From assembly GCF_947490415.1 (NCBI RefSeq), contig NZ_CANLGX010000005.1, positions 124,001 through 188,000 of the forward strand: a stretch of 64,000 bases of DNA, in the 5' to 3' direction. A program made the position numbers and the translations under genes. The notes under the pieces were generated by a model. That model saw nothing but the letters and a program-made list of their open reading frames with translations. It searched no databases and was not told the origin of the DNA. Within the stretch, counting starts at the first letter, position 1. The number at the start of each line of letters is the position of its first letter. Origin of the DNA: an uncultured Eudoraea sp. Its GTDB lineage: Bacteria; Bacteroidota; Bacteroidia; Flavobacteriales; Flavobacteriaceae. Of the stretch, positions 52,898-61,000 are shown in pieces.

Positions 52898-53505
52898 AAA
52901 TAGGAGCGCAATATTCCCATCTAAATGGTTTCGAATGGATTCAGTATCATCAAAAATCCTTATGGATGGAAATCGAAGAGGTAATCAACGCTATTAATGC
53001 AGATGAATATAGAACAAAGATAAGTAAGGAAAAAACCATGAAGGGTAAAAAACTATTTAGCCCGGTTGACTTAAATGGTAGGATAAAGGTCGAATTTGAA
53101 CATAGAGCATGGTTTGAAAGTAGGACCAGCTATTGGGTTACGGATGATTACAAATTGATTACGAAAACTATGCACTTAAAAGCTGAGGAGCAAAAGGCAA
53201 TTATAGAAGAGTCAAAAAGAACCCCAATCTATTCTTATAATCAAACAGATTTTGTTAAGAATAGAATTGCTGTAGAAGTTCAGTTTGGTAAATATAGTTT
53301 TATTGCATACGATTTATTTGTAAAGCATTTGGCATTTTATATTGGAGATACAATTGATGTGGGCGTTGAGATTTTGCCTATGAAATCAATGCAAGTTGAA
53401 ATGTCTTCTGGTCCAGGCTACTATGAATCTGCACTCTATGATCTGGCAAGACAGGGAAGGGGTGTGCCAGCAGTTCCACTTGTATTAGTAGGTATTGAAC
53501 CTTAA
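52894..53505 (+). CDS. BglII/BstYI-family type II restriction endonuclease
   Basis: The 203-aa protein matches the BglII/BstYI endonuclease family. The catalytic triad is in place: D119, nine residues on E128, then Q130 (TDFVKNRIAVEVQFGKYSF), the same spacing as Asp84/Glu93/Gln95 of BglII. Family-typical sequence follows (FIAYDLFVKHLAFYIGDTID, VGVEILPMKSMQVEMSSGPG, VPAVPLVLVGIEP). Its ATG overlaps the methyltransferase stop by 4 bp, so methylation protein is made first. Known members cut AGATCT or RGATCY, but partner methylases there are not always m5C, so the site here is open. It ends 9 bp from the convergent 370-aa gene. Confidence 0.9.
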   Translation: MKIGAQYSHLNGFEWIQYHQKSLWMEIEEVINAINADEYRTKISKEKTMKGKKLFSPVDLNGRIKVEFEHRAWFESRTSYWVTDDYKLITKTMHLKAEEQKAIIEESKRTPIYSYNQTDFVKNRIAVEVQFGKYSFIAYDLFVKHLAFYIGDTIDVGVEILPMKSMQVEMSSGPGYYESALYDLARQGRGVPAVPLVLVGIEP

Positions 53506-53514
53506 TTATTCGCA

Positions 53515-54627
53515 TTAGATCATTCTTTCAAATAGGTAGAAGTGTTTATAAAGATCATGCAACAACTCAATTCCACTTTCATTCTCATGGCATAGGTCTT
53601 CTATAATATCCAACTCTTCAGATTGTGGAAGTATTGAAATATTGATTTTTTCCTTAAATGACTTTCGAATCTTTTCCATTACAGCAGCAGAATTAGTGTT
53701 CGTATAGATTCTAAAAAGTTCATAATATTCTAATTCATGTGTGGTTGAATCTAATAGAAATTCATTTTGAAGGATAAGATCTTCTAATTCTTTTCTCTTA
53801 ATGTGATAACCTTTTGGATAATCTTTTCTTTTGGCAGTATCAAATAGAGGAGTCTGGACAAATCCTTGAGCAAATATCTCCAAATATTTTCGATTAAGTG
53901 CTAGTATAAATTGGTGCAAAATTGGAGTATTGCCCTTAAAAAAACTTTCTCTATAAGACTTGATCAACTGATCAAGGAAGAGGATTGTAATCTTAATCTC
54001 ATTTATATTTTCAAACTTAAAGTTCAAATGCCAAGCTCTAGTAAAAAGAATATGAATAGTAATCATCTTTTTGAGATATTCAGTATTTTCTATATTAGAT
54101 ATAAGGAACTTAGTATAGATGTGTATGACTTCAACCTTGATGGAATTTGTAGTATTATTACGTTTAATTTCCCAATTATTTGGTCTTAGACTAGTAAAGG
54201 AACTTAAATGATCATTCAAGAAATCTTTTAGGGTTGATGAAAAATAAATATCTGTTTCATCTAAGAATTTCTTAAAGAAAAATTCTAACCCCCACATTAA
54301 ATCGTTATTATAGCTTAGTCTTGTTTCAAAGACCCTCTGATTCTTATCAAGACAGGTGATTACTGAATTAAAATCCTTCTCAAATAACAGATTTGTTAGA
54401 ATAAAGTCCTTGTCATAATCCCAAATTAATTCTATTAATTCTTTATAGAATTTACATATCACTGCTGGACCACTTTCAGAAATGTTATTATAATAATGAG
54501 TTATCCTTTTGAGTAATTCATCTCGAAAGGATTTATATAAAATATCTTTTTGATCAATAGAAGATTTATAAAATTCAGATGTAAATCGCTGGCGTAAAAA
54601 ATACTTATTTTGTTCTTCAAAACCCAT
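53515..54627 (-). CDS. Unrecognised 370-aa protein, last gene of the DISARM-like operon
   Basis: A 370-aa protein starting MGFEEQNKYFLRQRFTSEFY. It is AT-rich in codon use and predicted largely helical, with no signal peptide, no membrane helix and no HKD motif, so it is not a phospholipase-D type DrmC. Its start overlaps the end of the drmB-like gene by 11 bp, so the two are translationally coupled. The C-terminal half (LEDLILQNEFLLDSTTHELE, EKIRKSFKEKINISILPQSE) gives no motif that I know. It stands where class 2 DISARM loci often carry drmC, so it may be a functional replacement or an added factor. Confidence 0.65.
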   Translation of the reverse strand: MGFEEQNKYFLRQRFTSEFYKSSIDQKDILYKSFRDELLKRITHYYNNISESGPAVICKFYKELIELIWDYDKDFILTNLLFEKDFNSVITCLDKNQRVFETRLSYNNDLMWGLEFFFKKFLDETDIYFSSTLKDFLNDHLSSFTSLRPNNWEIKRNNTTNSIKVEVIHIYTKFLISNIENTEYLKKMITIHILFTRAWHLNFKFENINEIKITILFLDQLIKSYRESFFKGNTPILHQFILALNRKYLEIFAQGFVQTPLFDTAKRKDYPKGYHIKRKELEDLILQNEFLLDSTTHELEYYELFRIYTNTNSAAVMEKIRKSFKEKINISILPQSEELDIIEDLCHENESGIELLHDLYKHFYLFERMI

Positions 54628-56719
54628 TTAACAAATCTTTAAAAAATCCTTTATCCATATCTACGAGCAATTTTCGGTCTAAATATAAATTTCTATGCTC
54701 ACAGGAAGTTTCACTTACTAAACTACAGGAAAAGCAAGAAGCAAAATTTAAATCGAATAATCCTTGACCTTCAGACTCCCAGCACAATGGATCGCTATTA
54801 CAAATAGTAGCTCTTTTTATAGCACTTTTTATTAAATTATTTAGATTTTGACGTCTAGTTTGAGCTATCAATCCTCCCATACTTCCTTCTGCTCCCTCAG
54901 CCGTATATATTAAACAGCCATACATTTTATGTTTTATTTCATTGGATACATATATTCTTTCTGACAAAGAGGCCGTGGGATAACCACATCTAAATTCCAA
55001 TTCTCGCATTATCAAATGAGAAAATGTATGAACTAAATATAATTGCCAATTCATAACATTAGCAAAATCAACAGCACCTTTATTGAATGAATTTGTTTGC
55101 TTATGCAAATAAGCTAATTGAATTTGCAATTTTTCTATAATGTTATTATTGTTAATAAACTCATCAATCAACTCATTCTTAAACGAAAAGAAGATGCCTT
55201 CACCAAAATTCTCCACTACGGGGTAAACTTGGACTTTATCATTATTACTTCTAAATATATTTTTAGAATGTACATTTTCTGCATCCGGATCTATTGGAAC
55301 AACTCTTGAAAAATCTAGCTGAGCAGATGTTACTTTCATGTTATCTACTCTAAGTACTCGAGTGAAATAACCTTTAGTTTCTTCATCTAAATTTTGGGTA
55401 ACCTCCTTTACTTTTAAGTCTTTAGGGTATTTTGTTAATAAAGCCTCATCTTTATGAAACGCTTGGAATTCATTAAATCTATAAATCATTTCACGCTCTG
55501 AATCCAAAACTACTGTCTTTTCCTCCCCAGGCTGTTTAGCTTCTAACTCTTTAATTTTATTGTTTAACTCTTCAGCTAAACTGTATTTTTCATTACTAAC
55601 GGCCTGTTCCTTCTCCGATTCTAATTTCATAATCGCTAAAGCAATGTCACTCTCAAATAATTCACTATGCAAGTATATGCTCGATTTTATTCTTGAATAA
55701 TAAATGTTATTCCCTGTTGTTAAGGCCACCTTCATCGGTTTTTCACAATTACAAGTTTCGAAAGGAGGCCCCTTTATTCTGGAATTCATATTTCCAGAAT
55801 ATGGAAAACGAACATCTAATGCTGTAGAAGATTCCCAAGGTTTATGGCCAGGACATTTAATTTTAACACCCATTAAACCCTTAAGTGATGTTCCTTTATT
55901 TCCTAAACAACCAGGATTATTACAGCGCAGATATTTACCATCATATCCAGATGCATTCCCTATGTTTGAGGTTATTTTAATTTGAGGATTATTACAACAA
56001 TCTTGATTAATAAATATTTCTACAGAATTTTCTACATATATGGCTAAGGGTTCTTCTTTACGCCATCTTAAAAATTTAGACCATGGAAAATCACTTATAT
56101 GGCCATGTTCACAAAGTAATATTATATTGTCTTGTTTTAAATCACTTGTCCACCCCTTTTTTTCATTAGCAACATATTTTGGTGGATGAAACTGTTTTCC
56201 ATATTCATCTGTTTTCTTACCATCACTATCACTTCTTTCAGTCCATTCTTTATACCATTTTCTATATGATTTATAGTTCTTGTTGTCATCTGCAAACACT
56301 TTAGGCATATAGGTGCTTGGAATAGCTAATTCAACGCCACTTTTTATTTTATTACTATATGTGACCAACTCAATATCTGGTATTAACACGAGGTATTTCA
56401 AGTTTGGCAATTCCTTACTTATTTGCAAAGATTCTAATAATCTATTGTCATTTGAGATTCCTATGTTTCCATTTCTTTCCAATCCAGCATCTATAGAAAC
56501 TTCTTTAACGATTTTATCTTCAGCGGTTCCTTTTTGAATAAATTCATTATGAATTTCTAAAACCTTTTTTAGAAATCCCCACTCTTCAATACAAGAAATA
56601 ATGATACTGCCATATTGTGTATGTACTAAAGACCCTGGTCCGCCATATGCAGATAGCAACTTGTATTTACTGACAGATTCGTTTGCAGCGCTATTTTGGA
56701 CATGTTCTTTTTTTGCCAT
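54617..56719 (-). CDS. DISARM DrmB-like DUF1998 protein
   Basis: The 700-aa protein ends in a DUF1998 domain: MNWQLYLVHTFSHLIMRELE (about residue 555), CGYPTASLSERIYVSNE and CLIYTAEGAEGSMGGLIAQT (about 605). A C-terminal Cys-rich zinc site follows (CNSDPLCW, CFSCSLVSETSC). Upstream are LCEHGHISDFPWSKFLRWRK and CC/C pairs of another metal site. DrmB pairs with the helicase DrmA in DISARM and helps it to load on DNA. The gene follows drmA after 3 bp. Identity as DrmB is inferred from the domain and the DrmA neighbour. Confidence 0.85.
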   Translation of the reverse strand: MAKKEHVQNSAANESVSKYKLLSAYGGPGSLVHTQYGSIIISCIEEWGFLKKVLEIHNEFIQKGTAEDKIVKEVSIDAGLERNGNIGISNDNRLLESLQISKELPNLKYLVLIPDIELVTYSNKIKSGVELAIPSTYMPKVFADDNKNYKSYRKWYKEWTERSDSDGKKTDEYGKQFHPPKYVANEKKGWTSDLKQDNIILLCEHGHISDFPWSKFLRWRKEEPLAIYVENSVEIFINQDCCNNPQIKITSNIGNASGYDGKYLRCNNPGCLGNKGTSLKGLMGVKIKCPGHKPWESSTALDVRFPYSGNMNSRIKGPPFETCNCEKPMKVALTTGNNIYYSRIKSSIYLHSELFESDIALAIMKLESEKEQAVSNEKYSLAEELNNKIKELEAKQPGEEKTVVLDSEREMIYRFNEFQAFHKDEALLTKYPKDLKVKEVTQNLDEETKGYFTRVLRVDNMKVTSAQLDFSRVVPIDPDAENVHSKNIFRSNNDKVQVYPVVENFGEGIFFSFKNELIDEFINNNNIIEKLQIQLAYLHKQTNSFNKGAVDFANVMNWQLYLVHTFSHLIMRELEFRCGYPTASLSERIYVSNEIKHKMYGCLIYTAEGAEGSMGGLIAQTRRQNLNNLIKSAIKRATICNSDPLCWESEGQGLFDLNFASCFSCSLVSETSCEHRNLYLDRKLLVDMDKGFFKDLLNGF

Positions 56720-56722
56720 AAC

Positions 56723-59700
56723 CTATTGTTGTACTGTTTTAATAACTGCAGAAGCTCCTATTTCTCTTAAGGAATATGAAACTTTCCAATGATTTGGATA
56801 GTTATCGTCACTTGCATTAATAAACAATGATTTTAATCTATTTTCATGATTTCTATAATTCAAATCAACAGGCTGTGGCAAGTTGTCGATTAACCCTATC
56901 CATCTTTCTAGTAATTCATTCACTTTAAAATCAATATCATCAACTTCTTCTTGTGTGATTATACCGTCAATAGTTGAAGTTATTCCTGCTGTTCTGGTTT
57001 GCAAATGTTTGTCTAACTTTTTTCCGTTATTATACACTTCTTGAACTTCTGAAGTTATTAAATCCTTGATAATTTTAATTTTATCGTTGTCAATATCTCT
57101 AGCAGATTCATTATTTATCAATCCCAAATCTTTATTGTGGCGAATGATGACAATTGCATACATAGCTAAATAGCGATCTAAAGCTTTACTTGCAAAAGGA
57201 GTTACAGATATTGGTTCAACATAGCTATAAAATTTTTCGTGAAATTCTTTGAATTTTTGATAATGAGAAATATCTCTCGACCTGAATGGGTGATGCACTG
57301 TAAAAACAACACCATCTTCATCTCTTGCTACCCTACTTGAGGCCTGTATGTATTCAGCAATATTTCTAGGCATAGAATTAATCACAATAGTATTAAACCG
57401 TGAAACATCAATACCTACAGATATCATATTGGTAGAAATAACGAATTCTGGCGAGCTAATTTTTTTTAATTTCAATTTATCTGAATCCTCTATTGGCTCC
57501 AGGAGAGTCCATTCTTTTTCAATATCAGCTAAATGTGTTTTAACCTCTTCACCAGATAATCTACCTGTAAGTTCGGAATACTCTATTCTTTCTTTCCTTA
57601 TTAACTTATCTAAGAAGCTCCAAGGAATGGTGTTTTTTATAACATGGTTTATATCTCCAGGTAAATAATGGTCTAACTGTGATTGTGCCTTACCAACATC
57701 TTTTAAACTGTTATAATACGCTAGGATAGTATGATAATAATCAAATACCTTTTTAAGCTTTTCAAGAGTTTCTGGAGTTTCAAAAACTTCATCAATGGTA
57801 TATTTTTCTTTAAAATATTTTAGCCTATGACTTAAGCTAATGGATATGATACGTAATTGCATCCAAACTTGAGTTTTTCCTATAGGTAATACTCCAATAT
57901 ACTTTCTTTTAGATTCATATTCCCATATGTTATCTTGATTTACTTTTCTTTTATAAAATGCAAAAAATGAATCGTCACATGTAATTCCTTGTTTGGGAAA
58001 AATTTCAGACCTCCTATTAAACAAGGCAAAAATTTGTTTGTCGGTATTTCTGGTTGTTGCCGTGGAAGTGACTATTTTGGGTTTTATTTTGTTCCCATTT
58101 TCATCATGGTAAGTACATAAATAGTCTATACTTTTCTCAAACAAACCAACTGAAGAACCTAATGGACCTAACAAAAGATGTAATTCATCTTGAATTATTA
58201 ATTCCGGTGGTAAAACATCCCTTTCATTATATCCTTTGCCCACTAATCTTTGAGAGTCTTTATTTCTTCTGCCACTTTCTGTAGATACATTATTAGCAAA
58301 AGCTGCAAATTTATCTACCGTACCAAATAATAAGGTTGGAGGATATTTATAAATATCCTCATCAAATAATCTAAATGGCAAACTTTTTGTATTAGATGGT
58401 CTTCTGCTATGAAAAGTGCAACCTGTTGTATTGCAAGCGATATTTAATTGATCATTAATCCCATAATTCCCAAAGTGATTTGGTTTTATATTCTTTAAAT
58501 CCTTATCAACAAACAAAGCTCCCCCACACCAAGGACAATTTGTAAAAGGAATATTCGTGGAAATTGATTGATCATTTTCGATTAAATCAGAAATCTTCTT
58601 TAACTCTTTAATCATAGATTTATCACCTTGACTCCAATAGTTTGGCAACGAATCTCCTCCTACAAATAAACCAATAGAAATACGTTCATCGCCTAAAGAA
58701 AAGTTTTCGGGTAAAGAAAATTCATCTTTTCTAATTACATCTAATGCAAAAATTAGTATTGTAGCCCTTTGAAACTGTTGAAGGGTTAGCATTCTCAAAG
58801 TATAACGCATTAGAATTGTAGTGCCATAACCGTTTTCTCCTTTGGTAAATCTTCTTAAGGAAATAGCGAAGGCAATTATTCCTAAATATGCCTCAGTTTT
58901 ACCACCACCAGTTGGAAACCAAACCAAATCTGCAATTTCATTTCTTTCAGGCCAACCTGAACCAAATACATCCTCTACAGTGTTATCTTCCTCATTTGGT
59001 TTTACAAAAGCATCTATGTTAAGAAGAATAAATGCCAACTGAAAAGAACGCCACTTATAATCATTTTCCAATGAGACATTTTTATAATACTTCTCATCGT
59101 TATTTTTAGGCACAAATAGTTTGTTCCCTTTATCAGTTTTGATACTATGATGTAACTGCATAAACATAGCAGTGTTCATTGTTCTAAATGAAGCAATAGC
59201 TTCTTTATTTCTTTCTAATAAAGCAATGTTTCTCTGTAATCGCCTATAATCTTTTCTACAAGCTTCTAATTGTTTGTTAAGTAGTTGTTTTGATTTATCA
59301 TTAAGCTTTTCATTATTTAAATTTAAATTTTCTTGTTTGTCATTTATCCAACAAATAGAACCTTCATTACCATAGGCATCAATAAATGAATTTAAACCAT
59401 CAATAACTTCTTCGTCTTTAGCGTTGCTCAAAGTAGACAAATAGCGCATAGATAAAATACCATCATCTAAAAGCCTATTTTTTATATCGTTGCCTTGAAT
59501 TTCACTAGGCTTGAAATCAACCGATGGAGTTTCTTGTGTCGGTAGAAAATCAGATGATATGAAGGTTAGGTTGTCCTTTGATTTCCCCCAATTAACTGAT
59601 GTATTATATCCTTCTCCATAATCTATATATTCCCTGTATATTAATTTATTAAAACTATCTTCTTCATCAAAATCTAACAATTGAGGAGGGTTATATTGTA

Positions 59701-61000
59701 AGAGTGAATTTTTAGTGGTTTCATTAATTTTTAATTCAACACCAAAGAATGATAATTTATTTGCTCTGTTTTTTTTATTTAATTGAGGAGTCTCATTTGG
59801 TTCTAACTCATATTTATTAGCGTTTTCAATTAATATTTTCACATAAACTTCATTCTCCTCCGCTTTAGGAATTAAGTATTGAACATAATATTGCAAACTT
59901 TCTTTATCCTTCTCGTCAATTGCTTTTCGTTTATCTCTTTGAATTGCTATTCCTTTTAACTTTGGTAAAGTAATTTTTCTACTAGATATTTCAGATTCCC
60001 AAACTGGTGAAGAGTCCTTTTCTTTTAGAATTGTTTTTAGGTCTGTTGTAATTTGAATTAGCTGATTATAAATCTCTAGTTCTTTTATTAAATCTTTATA
60101 TATAGAATAGTTAACGATTCCACATTCTAATTTTTTTTGAATAAAGCTGCTTATTGCGTCACTGAAAATTGTGAAAACATTGGAATGAGAATACTTTGTA
60201 TCTGAGATAGAGTAAAACTGTTTATTCCCATCCTCTAAACCAAAATACTTTACTCCTTTGACCATATTTAATTCAACTATTTTATTCTCAAAAGGTTGAA
60301 TTAAAGCTGATAGGAATTGATCTCTTACGTATGCATTTAATAAATTATAATCAATACTGTAAATATCATCTTGATTAAAAATCCTTTTTGGATAAACAAA
60401 AAGATTATTATCCTTTTCCTCAATTCCAAAATCTTGTGTTAAATATTTTGTTACGATATGTTTTATTTCAGCCTTATACTCTTTTATGTTTATTGCTATT
60501 CTGTTTTCAAGAAGGGTCTTTTTCGAAACTTGCTTATATTTCCTGTAAGAAAGTGAAATTAGCAAATCATCATTAATGTTTTTGTTTTTGTCAAAAACAA
60601 ATGATAACCCAAAAGTATTAGGATAATTTTGCTGTGTTAGTACAATATTTGAAGATGTGTCTTCAGAAATATTTTCATCATCTGCAGAAGTATTTGAGCT
60701 TTCTTCTTCAATATCTTCACTTTCATCAATTACCTCTTGACCTTCTTTTCTGTTTTGTGGTTGAGTGGGTTGAGTGGTTATTGGAAATAAAATGGCGGAA
60801 CTGTATTGATAAGCAGGAACCTCTGGGATAATTTCATTAAAGTTCTGTAAGGCAGGAATCTGAGATAAATCTTTTCTATAATACTCTGATTTGTCCCAAT
60901 CTTTAAGAAAAAAGTATTTTTTATTGTATGCTCCTGGGCCTATAATTTGTTCCTTAACAAAAATCTCTAAACCATTTCTTTTTTCTATGAACTCATTCAT
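56723..61000 (-). CDS. DISARM DrmA-like superfamily 2 helicase
   Basis: The 1425-aa protein is a large SF2 helicase. Walker A is in WFPTGGGKTEAYLG (about residue 694), the DExH-like box in IIQDELHLLLGPLGSSVGLF (about 935), and motif VI in YIQASSRVARD (about 1220) with the preceding STNMISVGIDVSRF. Between Walker A and the DExH box lie a Cys4 zinc site (CPWCGG, CNTTGC). This combination, with 'FPTGGGKTEAYLG' and 'QDELHLxxGPLG', is the DrmA pattern. The N-terminal 650 residues are divergent. It overlaps the 771-aa gene by 4 bp (ATGA) and precedes the DrmB-like gene by 3 bp. Confidence 0.87.
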   Translation of the reverse strand: MNEFIEKRNGLEIFVKEQIIGPGAYNKKYFFLKDWDKSEYYRKDLSQIPALQNFNEIIPEVPAYQYSSAILFPITTQPTQPQNRKEGQEVIDESEDIEEESSNTSADDENISEDTSSNIVLTQQNYPNTFGLSFVFDKNKNINDDLLISLSYRKYKQVSKKTLLENRIAINIKEYKAEIKHIVTKYLTQDFGIEEKDNNLFVYPKRIFNQDDIYSIDYNLLNAYVRDQFLSALIQPFENKIVELNMVKGVKYFGLEDGNKQFYSISDTKYSHSNVFTIFSDAISSFIQKKLECGIVNYSIYKDLIKELEIYNQLIQITTDLKTILKEKDSSPVWESEISSRKITLPKLKGIAIQRDKRKAIDEKDKESLQYYVQYLIPKAEENEVYVKILIENANKYELEPNETPQLNKKNRANKLSFFGVELKINETTKNSLLQYNPPQLLDFDEEDSFNKLIYREYIDYGEGYNTSVNWGKSKDNLTFISSDFLPTQETPSVDFKPSEIQGNDIKNRLLDDGILSMRYLSTLSNAKDEEVIDGLNSFIDAYGNEGSICWINDKQENLNLNNEKLNDKSKQLLNKQLEACRKDYRRLQRNIALLERNKEAIASFRTMNTAMFMQLHHSIKTDKGNKLFVPKNNDEKYYKNVSLENDYKWRSFQLAFILLNIDAFVKPNEEDNTVEDVFGSGWPERNEIADLVWFPTGGGKTEAYLGIIAFAISLRRFTKGENGYGTTILMRYTLRMLTLQQFQRATILIFALDVIRKDEFSLPENFSLGDERISIGLFVGGDSLPNYWSQGDKSMIKELKKISDLIENDQSISTNIPFTNCPWCGGALFVDKDLKNIKPNHFGNYGINDQLNIACNTTGCTFHSRRPSNTKSLPFRLFDEDIYKYPPTLLFGTVDKFAAFANNVSTESGRRNKDSQRLVGKGYNERDVLPPELIIQDELHLLLGPLGSSVGLFEKSIDYLCTYHDENGNKIKPKIVTSTATTRNTDKQIFALFNRRSEIFPKQGITCDDSFFAFYKRKVNQDNIWEYESKRKYIGVLPIGKTQVWMQLRIISISLSHRLKYFKEKYTIDEVFETPETLEKLKKVFDYYHTILAYYNSLKDVGKAQSQLDHYLPGDINHVIKNTIPWSFLDKLIRKERIEYSELTGRLSGEEVKTHLADIEKEWTLLEPIEDSDKLKLKKISSPEFVISTNMISVGIDVSRFNTIVINSMPRNIAEYIQASSRVARDEDGVVFTVHHPFRSRDISHYQKFKEFHEKFYSYVEPISVTPFASKALDRYLAMYAIVIIRHNKDLGLINNESARDIDNDKIKIIKDLITSEVQEVYNNGKKLDKHLQTRTAGITSTIDGIITQEEVDDIDFKVNELLERWIGLIDNLPQPVDLNYRNHENRLKSLFINASDDNYPNHWKVSYSLREIGASAVIKTVQQ

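Noticed and set aside
53515-54627. The 370-aa gene as the DISARM phospholipase-D gene drmC
   Set aside because: It has no HxK(x4)D motif anywhere, and the sequence is an undistinguished helical one.
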